This document shows positions 9,528-16,984 of a DNA stretch of 64,000 nt, piece by piece. The notes under the pieces are model-generated. The model had not been told where the DNA came from. It saw only the letters and a program-made list of their open reading frames with translations, and did no database searches. The DNA lies in assembly GCA_041940425.1 (NCBI GenBank), contig JBGTSF010000010.1:30487-94486 (forward strand). Reading direction: 5' to 3'. Position numbers and translations under genes: made by a program. The DNA comes from DATHTS01 sp041940425. GTDB lineage: Bacteria > Acidobacteriota > Blastocatellia > Pyrinomonadales > Pyrinomonadaceae. Each line of letters opens with the position of its first letter. Position 1 is the stretch's first letter.

Positions 9528-10586
9528 ATGACGAATGTAAAAAAACTCCCTTTCGTTTCGGTTATTATGCCCGTGCGGAATGAAGAGGATTTTATCGAGC
9601 GAAGTCTCGGCGCGGTTCTCGCGCAAGATTACCCGCACAAACTTCTCGAAGTCGTTATCGCCGACGGCGTTTCGACCGACGGAACGATTTCCCTGATCAA
9701 AAAACTCGGCGAAAAATCAGACGTTCCGATCACGATCGTCAATAATCCCGAACGCATCGCGCCGACCGCGCTCAATCGCGCCGTTGCCGCATCGCGCGGC
9801 GAGGTCGTCGTCCGCGTTGACGGTCATTGTCAGATCGCGCCGGATTATGTCTCCAACTGCGTCAAACATCTGATCGCGGACAAAGCCGAAGGAGTCGGCG
9901 GACCGATCGAAACCATCGGTGAAACTTTGCAGGCGAAGGCTATCGCGGCGGCGATGAGTTCGAAATTCGGCGTCGGCGGAAGCGCGTTTCGGACGGTCAA
10001 CGATCGTGAAATGATCGTTGATACGGTCGCGTTTCCGGGTTACAAACGCGAGATTCTGGAACAAGCCGGCGCGTTTAACGAAGAACTCGTCCGCAATCAG
10101 GACGACGAATTCAATTACCGCATTCGCAAACTCGGCGGGCGGATCCTGCTCGCGCCCGATATTCGCTCGCGCTATTACAGCCGAAGTGGTTTTAAGTCGC
10201 TCTGGCGGCAGTATTTTCAATACGGATTCTGGAAAATCCGCGTTCTTCAGCTTCATCCGAAACAGATGAGTTTTCGGCAATTCGTCCCGTTCGCCTTTGT
10301 CGTAACTTTGATCTTTTTAACTTTGCCGAGTTTTTTCAGTTCATTCGCCCTCTGGGCGTTGATTTTTGTTTCGGGTTTGTATCTTCTCGCAAATTTCGCG
10401 GCGACCGTGAAAACCGCGTCTGAAGTAAAGTTTGTCGCTTTGCCTTTTGTTTCGGTCAGTTTTGCGGTTCTGCATTTTTCATACGGCTTGGGATTTCTTT
10501 ACGGGTTGATATTTTTTCGGAACAGATGGCGCGAAGAGAAGCGTGTAAAAACAACCGATCCGACGACTCAGGCGTTAATCAAATAG
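9528..10586 (+). CDS. ExoA-like membrane-anchored glycosyltransferase family 2
   Basis: This 352-residue protein has a GT2 domain opening with VSVIMPVRNEEDFIERSL and a DxD-equivalent VRVDGHC (about residue 98). NQDDEFNYRIRKLGG is the ED/QDDE acceptor-site motif. Three hydrophobic segments follow (about residues 250-330). This layout matches succinoglycan-type ExoA glycosyltransferases. It is the last gene of the first polysaccharide operon: 240 bases without a gene follow it, containing a weak inverted repeat. Confidence 0.85.
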   Translation: MTNVKKLPFVSVIMPVRNEEDFIERSLGAVLAQDYPHKLLEVVIADGVSTDGTISLIKKLGEKSDVPITIVNNPERIAPTALNRAVAASRGEVVVRVDGHCQIAPDYVSNCVKHLIADKAEGVGGPIETIGETLQAKAIAAAMSSKFGVGGSAFRTVNDREMIVDTVAFPGYKREILEQAGAFNEELVRNQDDEFNYRIRKLGGRILLAPDIRSRYYSRSGFKSLWRQYFQYGFWKIRVLQLHPKQMSFRQFVPFAFVVTLIFLTLPSFFSSFALWALIFVSGLYLLANFAATVKTASEVKFVALPFVSVSFAVLHFSYGLGFLYGLIFFRNRWREEKRVKTTDPTTQALIK

Positions 10587-10604
10587 GACAAAACGCCAAG
10601 TTGT

Positions 10605-10633
10605 TTGACACATTTTGATAGTAGCGGACTATC
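10605..10633 (+). promoter_or_regulatory. Possible promoter/operator upstream of the RiPP cluster
   Basis: A TTGACA hexamer at 10605-10610 is followed 17 bases later by ACTATC, a poor -10 box. The right arm of a 6+6 inverted repeat (GATAGT/ACTATC, 10617-10622 and 10628-10633) coincides with that -10 position. It could be a repressed promoter for the downstream RiPP genes, but the -10 match is weak and the start lies about 190 bases further on. Confidence 0.25.
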
Positions 10634-10689
10634 GAAACTTTATCCGAATGAGCGGTAAATTTTGTTAATCAAACCGATTTTTATGCCGC

Positions 10690-10734
10690 CGGATTTTTAT
10701 AGCATTTGAACCATTGAAATAGAAAAAAAATCCG
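10690..10734 (+). terminator. Weak terminator-like inverted repeat after the first operon
   Basis: CGGATTTTT at 10690-10698 can pair with AAAAATCCG at 10726-10734 across a 27-base loop. It lies about 100 bases after the ExoA-like gene. The stem is AT-rich and the loop is long, so termination activity is uncertain. Confidence 0.25.
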
Positions 10735-10826
10735 CGCAGCTTGAGAATCTGTTTTCATATTAAAAATAGAAACATTCGCGGCATTATTTTTTTTGCGCTG
10801 AAAAACGGAATGGAAAGGCGGGAAGA

Positions 10827-11246
10827 ATGTTAAGTATGAATCTACAATTTGCTCAAACAGAAAATCAATCAATTTCTCACAGTGAAGAAACCAACCTATC
10901 AATTCAGAACGAAGACAATTCGACGATTTTTTTGTATCAGGCGGTCAGAGAACATTTGTGTTGTGAGCTAAACGGCGAAGCCGTTATTTTGAGTTTGAAA
11001 AACGGTAAATACTATGGTTTGAATTCGATCGGCGCGGACATTTGGGACTTACTGCAAAAGCCGGTTCGATTTTCAAAAATCACACAGGCGATTTTGTCCG
11101 AATACGACGTTGAAGAGGACACATGCCGCCGCGAGATAGAAAGTTTTTTAGCGCAGATGAAAGACGAGGGTTTGGTTGAGGTCATCAATGTCCCGATTGC
11201 TCAAATTCGTGAAGCTGCCAACGGCAGAAAAGATACTATTTATTGA
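10827..11246 (+). CDS. PqqD-family RiPP recognition element protein (lasso B1-like)
   Basis: This 139-residue protein has the PqqD/RRE winged-helix pattern in its second half: GEAVILSLKNGKYYGLNSIGA, then ADIWDLL and a helical stretch ending ESFLAQMKDEGLVEV. RRE proteins bind the leader of a RiPP precursor and present it to the protease and cyclase. The first ~50 residues are polar and unassigned. Two starts are close: ATG 10827, and ATG 10836, which is better spaced from the GGAAG at 10821-10825. It is the first gene of a lasso-type cluster, and its 3' end overlaps the protease gene by about 59 bases. Confidence in the fold is high; the role is inferred from the neighbours. Confidence 0.85.
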   Translation: MLSMNLQFAQTENQSISHSEETNLSIQNEDNSTIFLYQAVREHLCCELNGEAVILSLKNGKYYGLNSIGADIWDLLQKPVRFSKITQAILSEYDVEEDTCRREIESFLAQMKDEGLVEVINVPIAQIREAANGRKDTIY

Positions 11247-11631
11247 GACGTTTCTTTTCGTCCCGGCGGTCAGGATCGCTTTATGGCTGATTCCGTTCGC
11301 AGTTCTGCAACGCGGTTTCTCGAAATTTCTCGCGTCCGAAGCGGAAACGTCCGAGCCGGATTGGTCGCAGATAAAAAAGATCGTCCGGGCAGTCAGATTT
11401 GTCAGCCGTTTCATTCCGTTTGCTTCGTGTCTGACGCAGGCGGTCGCCGCGCTTCTGCTCGTCAAATTAAACGGGCAGGAAGCAGAGCTGAAGCTCGGCG
11501 TGGCGAAAAATAATAACGCCGATTTTGAGGCGCACGCGTGGCTGGAAAAAAACGGTCAAATTATCATCGGCAAAGTTCCACGACACGGAAGATTTATTGT
11601 TTTAAATTTTTATCAAGGGCAGATTTTATGA
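11188..11631 (+). CDS. Lasso peptide B2-type transglutaminase-like leader protease
   Basis: The 147-residue product matches the stand-alone McjB C-terminal (B2) family of cysteine proteases that remove lasso leader peptides. The likely catalytic Cys is in PFASCLTQAVAALLL (about C81) and the catalytic His in FEAHAWLEKNG (about H116). An Asp at the usual third position, about 12 residues after the His, is not obvious. The ATG at 11188 is preferred over an in-frame TTG at 11176. The gene overlaps the RRE gene upstream, and its stop overlaps the cyclase ATG (ATGA). A hydrophobic N-terminal stretch (about residues 13-40) is normal for the family. Confidence 0.85.
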   Translation: MSRLLKFVKLPTAEKILFIETFLFVPAVRIALWLIPFAVLQRGFSKFLASEAETSEPDWSQIKKIVRAVRFVSRFIPFASCLTQAVAALLLVKLNGQEAELKLGVAKNNNADFEAHAWLEKNGQIIIGKVPRHGRFIVLNFYQGQIL

Positions 11632-13571
11632 GCGCGATAGCGGCAATTTACAATCTCAACGGAAAACCGATTCAGCCGCGCACGCTGCTGAAAATGTCCG
11701 AAAAATTAAAGCATCGCGGCGGCGATAGGTTCGGCATTTTATCGGAAGAAAACGTCGGTTTCGTTCATCAGATGCGCTTTACAACTCCCGAATCAATGCA
11801 TGAAAATCTTCCTCTGAAAACTTCGGACGAATCGTATTTTTTAACCTGCAACGCGAGAATTGACAATCGCTCCGAATTAATCAATCAATTGGAGTTTAAC
11901 GAAAAAAAAGCGGAAGAAATCCCCGACGGCGAAGTCGTTTTGGAAGCTTACAGAAAATGGGGCGAAGATTGTCCGTCGAAACTTATCGGCGATTTCGTCT
12001 TTGCGATTTACGACAAACGCGAGCGGAAACTTTTCGCGGCGCGCGACGCGCTCGGGGTCAAGCATTTTTATTATTATTATGAGCCGAAAAAGCTGTTCGC
12101 ACTCGCCTCGGAGATCAAAGCGCTGTTCGAAATCGAAGAGATCAAACGCGAACTCAATGAAGAACAGCTCATCGAATATTTAGTTTCCTGCGCGGAAGAC
12201 AAAGAAAACACTTTTTTCCGCAACATCAAGCGTCTGCCTTCGACGCATGCGCTTTCGGTCAGTGAAAACGAATTAAAAATGCGCCGTTACTGGCAGCCTT
12301 CGACCGATGAGATCAAACTGAAAACCGACGGCGAATATCACGAAGCCTTCAAAGAAAAACTGACCGCCGCCGTTTATCCGCGTCTGCGAAGCGCGTTTCC
12401 GGTGGGTTCGTTTTTGTCGGGCGGACTAGATTCATCGGCAATCGTCTGTATTGCAAGTGATTATTTGAAAGAAAACGACCAACCGCCGCTCGAAACATTC
12501 TCGGCGATTTTTCCGACCGTCGCCGAAACCGATTCGCGGATTGACGAGCGGCGGTATATGCAGTCGGTCATTGATAAAACCGCCTGCCGCTCGCATTTCG
12601 TCAAAGTTGACGACGACAATCCGCTCCGTGAAATAAAAAAAATCTGCGAATATGCCGATCATCCGGTCGGCGCGCCGAACGTCTATATGGACTGGGAAAT
12701 TTACCGGGCGGCGCGGGATGCGGGCGTAAGGGTTCTGCTCAGTGGAACGGACGGCGACTCGACGGTCGGACACGGTTATGAAGATTTTACGCGGCTCGCT
12801 TTTCGCAAAATGTATGGGCGGCTGTTCAGAGAAGCCTTTGCGTTAAATAAAAATATGCCGCGCCGGATGCACAGCCTGAAACGCTCGATCTGGCATCGCG
12901 GCGTGAAACAGACGATTCCGCCTTCTCTGATAAAAATCTGGCGAACAGTCCGGCGGCGCAAACCGGAGGATTACGAAATTTCGCCGATCCAATTTCCGCT
13001 TCATTACAACGCGCTCCAACCGGAATTGAGAGTTTCGTTCGACCTGGAAAACCGGCTGAGAGAATTTCAGCAAAAAAATTATCCGCCCGACGCATCGCCC
13101 GCCGAACTCCACTGGCGAGGTCTGACGGGCGGGCATTTTTCGTTTATGCTCGAACAACTCGAAAAAATTTCCGCCGCTTTCGGCATCGAAGCGCGTTACC
13201 CTTTTTTCGACCGCAATCTGGTCGAATTCTGCATCAATCTGCCGCCCGGACAGAGGATTTACAAAGGCTGGACGCGCTCGATCTTTCGCCACGCGATGAA
13301 AGACATTTTGCCGGAAGACGTGCGCTGGCGAACGGATAAATCGGACATCGGCGCGGGAATCAAGCTCAATTTATTGAAATACGGGCGCAGGGAAATCGAA
13401 GAGGCGATAGGCGCGAGTTCCGCCGCGCTCGAAAAATATATTGATATTGACGCGCTGAGAAAAACGTATTCCGAATATAAATCCGATCCGCTCAAAAAGG
13501 ACAGCGAAGCACTATTGATTTTATCAAGCGTTTACTTGTCAAACTGGCTGAAACTTGAAGGCTTTGCCTGA
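11628..13571 (+). CDS. Lasso-type macrolactam cyclase (asparagine synthetase B-like)
   Basis: The 647-residue protein has a class II glutaminase-like N-domain and an ATP-PPi synthetase C-domain with the P-loop LSGGLDSSAIVC (about residues 262-273). Position 2 is Ser (MSAIAAIYNLNG) instead of the catalytic Cys of true asparagine synthetases, so glutamine hydrolysis should be lost, as in lasso cyclases. Such enzymes adenylate an Asp/Glu side chain of the core and close an isopeptide ring with the N-terminal amine. An upstream in-frame extension starting at 11538 is rejected because it lies inside the protease gene and lacks the MSxIAxIYN start. It is the central enzyme of the cluster. Confidence 0.88.
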   Translation: MSAIAAIYNLNGKPIQPRTLLKMSEKLKHRGGDRFGILSEENVGFVHQMRFTTPESMHENLPLKTSDESYFLTCNARIDNRSELINQLEFNEKKAEEIPDGEVVLEAYRKWGEDCPSKLIGDFVFAIYDKRERKLFAARDALGVKHFYYYYEPKKLFALASEIKALFEIEEIKRELNEEQLIEYLVSCAEDKENTFFRNIKRLPSTHALSVSENELKMRRYWQPSTDEIKLKTDGEYHEAFKEKLTAAVYPRLRSAFPVGSFLSGGLDSSAIVCIASDYLKENDQPPLETFSAIFPTVAETDSRIDERRYMQSVIDKTACRSHFVKVDDDNPLREIKKICEYADHPVGAPNVYMDWEIYRAARDAGVRVLLSGTDGDSTVGHGYEDFTRLAFRKMYGRLFREAFALNKNMPRRMHSLKRSIWHRGVKQTIPPSLIKIWRTVRRRKPEDYEISPIQFPLHYNALQPELRVSFDLENRLREFQQKNYPPDASPAELHWRGLTGGHFSFMLEQLEKISAAFGIEARYPFFDRNLVEFCINLPPGQRIYKGWTRSIFRHAMKDILPEDVRWRTDKSDIGAGIKLNLLKYGRREIEEAIGASSAALEKYIDIDALRKTYSEYKSDPLKKDSEALLILSSVYLSNWLKLEGFA

Positions 13572-13676
13572 AGTTTCACTTCACTATTGACAAGCCGATT
13601 TTGATTTGCATTTTATTCAAAAAGTGACAGATCAAATCCAACCGCAAAAGCGTTTGCGCGTTGAAGAAACTGGAAT

Positions 13677-13687
13677 AAGGAGGTGAT
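13677..13687 (+). promoter_or_regulatory. Very strong Shine-Dalgarno site of the precursor gene
   Basis: AAGGAGGTGAT is complementary to the conserved 3' end of 16S rRNA over all 11 bases and ends 6 bases before the ATG at 13694. It is the strongest ribosome binding site noticed in the window and fixes the start of the small gene. It fits the high expression expected of a RiPP precursor. Confidence 0.85.
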
Positions 13688-13693
13688 AAAGGA

Positions 13694-13870
13694 ATGAATA
13701 AAATTCCTAAAACGGTAAAAAAACGATGGGTCAAGCCATGTCTGACGATTTACGGTGATATGGCGACTTTGACCCGTGGCGATTGTGATCCAAAGTCGGG
13801 CTGTAAACCAAAAGTCCGCGGATTCGGAGACGACTTTGCCACGAATATTTCTACCGTTGGTGGACCGTAA
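13694..13870 (+). CDS. Lasso-family RiPP precursor peptide with atypical core
   Basis: This is a 58-residue peptide. The leader fits the lasso consensus (Y/W)xxPxLxxxGxxxxxTx: W12, P15, L17, G21 and T27 are at the expected spacing, which puts cleavage after R28. The predicted 30-residue core starts at G29 and begins GDCDPKSGCKPK. Core positions 7, 8 and 9 are Ser, Gly and Cys, so the usual Asp/Glu ring acceptor is missing. The only acidic residues are Asp at core positions 2, 4, 18 and 19. Cys3 and Cys9 could form a disulfide. The C-terminus is ISTVGGP. The gene sits between the cyclase and the kinase and has a perfect Shine-Dalgarno. The leader match makes the precursor role likely; the mature structure is open. 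Confidence 0.85.
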   Translation: MNKIPKTVKKRWVKPCLTIYGDMATLTRGDCDPKSGCKPKVRGFGDDFATNISTVGGP

Positions 13871-13874
13871 GACG

Positions 13875-13910
13875 GCGGGTTTTTGTTGAAAATGAATCAC
13901 AAAAACCCGC
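13875..13910 (+). terminator. Hairpin directly after the precursor gene
   Basis: GCGGGTTTTTGT (13875-13886) pairs perfectly with ACAAAAACCCGC (13899-13910) around a 12-base loop, starting 4 bases after the stop codon. No U-tract follows. It may act as a leaky terminator or as an mRNA-stabilising element that raises precursor transcript relative to the downstream enzymes. Confidence 0.55.
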
Positions 13911-13924
13911 TAACTAACATAAGA

Positions 13925-14005
13925 ATCTGCCATCCGTTAGATTTTGATGCCGGTTCATTCAGGGGATCAAACAGTCCTTTAAGATCGGCTTGGCGGACGG
14001 CAGAT
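13925..14005 (+). promoter_or_regulatory. Long-range inverted repeat upstream of the kinase gene
   Basis: ATCTGCCATCCG (13925-13936) and CGGACGGCAGAT (13994-14005) pair over 12 positions with one G-U/A mismatch across a 57-base loop. The right arm lies 14 bases before the kinase ATG, which has no obvious Shine-Dalgarno. The structure could limit translation of the kinase. This is inferred from sequence only. Confidence 0.35.
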
Positions 14006-14018
14006 TACCTTTATTTAA

Positions 14019-15011
14019 ATGGCTGAGACTTTCAATAATTACACGGCATTCGGGATGAATATCAGCTCTGAAATTCCCCTGCCGGATTTACAAAAAAGCG
14101 ATTCTCCCGCCGATGCCGTAGTGCGTTTCGGAAAAATAACCGTTGATTTGATAAACGCGGAATTTGCCGGAACCAAAGTTTTTACAAATCCGGGCGTAAA
14201 AGTTCGCGCGACGAGACAGGCGATGTATTTCGAGTGGGACCGGCTCGGAAAGATTTTAGTGCGCCGCGGTCGTGAAATCATCGTCGAACCGGATGCGGAA
14301 ACTCTCGAAGAAGATTTACAGCCGTTTTTGACCGGCGCGGTTTTGGCGGTTCTGCTGCACCAGCGCGGAAGTTTCGTCCTGCACGCCAGCGCGGTTGAGA
14401 TCGGCGGCGCGGCGGTCGCTTTTTTAGGCGCGAAAGGATTCGGAAAATCTACGCTCGCCGGATTTTTGAAAGCCAAAGGGTTCGGATTGATCAGCGACGA
14501 TATTGTTCCGGTCGTTTTTGAAGACGGCAAAGCGATGACAACGCCGGGATTTCCGAGGATCAAACTCTATGACGACGTGATCGAGGCAATCGGCAAAAAG
14601 CCGTCGGACTTTAAGACCGTTCACCGTTTTGTTGAAAAGCGTTCGTTTCAATTCGATGAACCTTTTCGCACTGAACCGGCGCGTCTGCACGCGGTTTATA
14701 TTTTGAGCGACGGCGAAGCGGTCAAAATTGAAAAGATCGAGCCGGTCGAAGCGTTTATCGAAATTTTTAAAAACACTCATTTAAACCGCTTTCTCGAACC
14801 GCTTGAATGCCGGCGCGAGTATTTCGAGCATTGCCGGAAATTTATACAAACCGTTCCCGTTTTCCGTCTCAGCCGTCGTGCGGATTTCGGCGCGATGGAT
14901 GAGATCGCCGAAAAACTCGAAAAAAACGCGGCGCAGATTTCACGAACGGAAATATCCGCGGCAGACGGGTTTTCCCGCCCGACAAAGATCGCCATAGCAA
15001 CGGTGAAATAG
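14019..15011 (+). CDS. HprK-like kinase of the lasso-type cluster
   Basis: The 330-residue protein resembles the HPr kinase/phosphorylase-like kinases found in some lasso clusters, where PadeK of paeninodin phosphorylates a C-terminal Ser. Seen directly: LHASAVEIGGAAVAFLGA leading into a Walker A loop GAKGFGKST (G137 onward), then LISDDIVPV, the acidic pair after the P-loop typical of HprK. The N-terminal ~120 residues are a separate domain unlike the Lactobacillales HprK N-domain. No HPr or PTS gene is nearby, so the peptide is the more likely target. The core has Ser/Thr at positions 7, 22, 25 and 26 but no C-terminal Ser. Confidence 0.8.
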   Translation: MAETFNNYTAFGMNISSEIPLPDLQKSDSPADAVVRFGKITVDLINAEFAGTKVFTNPGVKVRATRQAMYFEWDRLGKILVRRGREIIVEPDAETLEEDLQPFLTGAVLAVLLHQRGSFVLHASAVEIGGAAVAFLGAKGFGKSTLAGFLKAKGFGLISDDIVPVVFEDGKAMTTPGFPRIKLYDDVIEAIGKKPSDFKTVHRFVEKRSFQFDEPFRTEPARLHAVYILSDGEAVKIEKIEPVEAFIEIFKNTHLNRFLEPLECRREYFEHCRKFIQTVPVFRLSRRADFGAMDEIAEKLEKNAAQISRTEISAADGFSRPTKIAIATVK

Positions 15012-15088
15012 CGGAGTTTGAAAAGCAGTGAACAAACTTCTAACTTTTCGCCGCCTAAATTTTTGCGAATTTATTTTAAACAAAACGA

Positions 15089-16972
15089 GTGAAATTTATT
15101 CCGTTTAAATCATTAAACATAAAACATCGCCTGAAAATATGGCGGCGCGCTTTGGGTCTGGTCTGGCAGATCGTTCCGGGTCTGACCGTTTTCTGGGCGA
15201 TCCTGCTCATCATCCAGGGCATTCTGCCCGGCGCGACCGTTTATTTGACAAAGCTGACGATTGACAGTTTTCTGGCGGGCGGAAACGCCGGATTTTCGAA
15301 TTTTGAACAAACTTTGTTTTTCTTAATTCTCACCGGCATCGCGCTACTTCTTATCGAAACTCTGCAATCGGTAACGGATTGGGTGCGAACGGCGCAGGGC
15401 GAATATTTTTCGGATTATCTGAAAAATATAACTTTTAAAAAATCCGCCGAAGTTGACATCGAGTTTTACGAATCGCCGGAATATCACGATCTGATGGAAC
15501 AGGCGCAGGGCGAATCGCAAACGAAGCCGCTCGCGCTTCTGGAAAGTTTCGGCGCGGTCATGCAGAGTTCGATCACGCTTCTTGCCTTTGCCGCTCTGCT
15601 TTTCGCCTACGGCTGGCTGATCCCGCTTCTCTTGATTGCCGGAACTTTGCCGGGGCTTTTAATTAATTTTAAGTTCGACCGGATTTATCACGGCTGGTGG
15701 CAGAAGACGGCGAGCGACCGGCGTTGGCTGACGTATTTCGGCTCGATCTTAACGCACAGCGCGGCGGCGGCGGAAATGCGTCTGTTCGGGTTTAGCGAAA
15801 GATTTCGTCAGCGTTTTTCAATTTTGCGCGGGCGTTTGCGAAACGAAAAACTCGGCATTCTCAAACGCCAGTTTTTCGGAAAACTTCTGGCGAATATCGT
15901 CTCGCTCGGCGCGTTCGCTTTCGCTATCGGCTGGATCGCTTTTCGTATTTTTTACGGTTTGGCGACGGTCGGCGATCTGGCGGTTTTTTATCAGATATTC
16001 AGCCGCGGACAGAGTCTGATGCGCTCGTTTCTCGGCGGTGTCGGGCGAACGATCAATAACAGTTTGTATCTCGAAAATCTGTTCGCGTATCTCGATCTCG
16101 AATCGAAAGTCGTCTCGCCGCCCGAACCGCTTCCGTTTCCCGCGCGGATCGAGCGCGGAATTCATTTTAAGAACATTACTTTCAGCTATCCGCGAGCCGA
16201 GCGCACCGCCGTCAGAGATTTCGATCTGTTTATTCCCGCCGGAAAAGTCGCCGCCATTGTCGGCGTCAACGGCGCGGGAAAAACCACTCTGATAAAACTT
16301 CTGTGCCGTTTTTACGATGTGCAGAAAGGCGCGATCGAGATTGACGGCATTAATATAAAGCGATTTGACGTTGATGAACTCCGGCAAAGCATTTCGGTTT
16401 TATTTCAATTTCCGATGCAGTTTCACGAAACCGCCGCCGACAATATCGCGCTCGGCGACACGAAAAAAACGAGACCTGAATTTGCGGAAATTAAAACCGC
16501 CGCCGAACGCGCCGGGGCGGACGGATTTATCTCTCGTCTGCCGGAAAAATATGAAACTCTGCTCGGCAAATGGTTTGTTGAGGGCTGCGAACTGAGCGGC
16601 GGCGAATGGCAGAGACTCGCCCTGGCGCGGGCGTATTTCCGAAAGTCGCAGATGATCGTTCTGGACGAGCCGACGAGTTTTATGGATTCATGGTCTGAAG
16701 CTGACTGGTTTGACCGTTTTCAAACTTTATCGGAAAACCGCATCGGTCTGATCATCACCCACCGCTTTACGATCGCCAAACGCGCCGACGAAATTTACGT
16801 TCTCGACGACGGTCATCTGCTCGAACGCGGAACGCACCGCGAACTGCTCGAATACGACGGGTTTTATGCCGAATCGTGGAAGTCTCAACAGCAAATCGTC
16901 AAAGAAAACGGAAACGGTTCGCGTCCGGCTTTTGAAACCGCCGGCAGTGTGAAGGCGGAAAATTATAATTAA
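15089..16972 (+). CDS. ABC transporter, fused permease and ATPase (RiPP exporter)
   Basis: This is a 627-residue half-transporter. An N-terminal six-helix exporter domain (about residues 25-330) is followed by an ATPase domain with Walker A GVNGAGKTT (about 391-399), signature LSGGEWQRLALA (about 502), Walker B MIVLDEPTS (about 522-530) and the H-loop ITHRF. It would act as a homodimer in the inner membrane. Its position after precursor and kinase matches the D gene of lasso clusters, which exports the mature peptide and gives self-immunity. The start is GTG at 15089; no peptidase C39 domain is present. Confidence 0.88.
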   Translation: MKFIPFKSLNIKHRLKIWRRALGLVWQIVPGLTVFWAILLIIQGILPGATVYLTKLTIDSFLAGGNAGFSNFEQTLFFLILTGIALLLIETLQSVTDWVRTAQGEYFSDYLKNITFKKSAEVDIEFYESPEYHDLMEQAQGESQTKPLALLESFGAVMQSSITLLAFAALLFAYGWLIPLLLIAGTLPGLLINFKFDRIYHGWWQKTASDRRWLTYFGSILTHSAAAAEMRLFGFSERFRQRFSILRGRLRNEKLGILKRQFFGKLLANIVSLGAFAFAIGWIAFRIFYGLATVGDLAVFYQIFSRGQSLMRSFLGGVGRTINNSLYLENLFAYLDLESKVVSPPEPLPFPARIERGIHFKNITFSYPRAERTAVRDFDLFIPAGKVAAIVGVNGAGKTTLIKLLCRFYDVQKGAIEIDGINIKRFDVDELRQSISVLFQFPMQFHETAADNIALGDTKKTRPEFAEIKTAAERAGADGFISRLPEKYETLLGKWFVEGCELSGGEWQRLALARAYFRKSQMIVLDEPTSFMDSWSEADWFDRFQTLSENRIGLIITHRFTIAKRADEIYVLDDGHLLERGTHRELLEYDGFYAESWKSQQQIVKENGNGSRPAFETAGSVKAENYN

Positions 16973-16984
16973 AAAGAAGTTTTT

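Noticed and set aside
11538..11627. 30-codon N-terminal extension of the lasso cyclase
   Set aside because: Lies wholly inside the protease gene; the MSAIAAIYN start at 11628 matches the family N-terminus and overlaps the upstream stop by ATGA.
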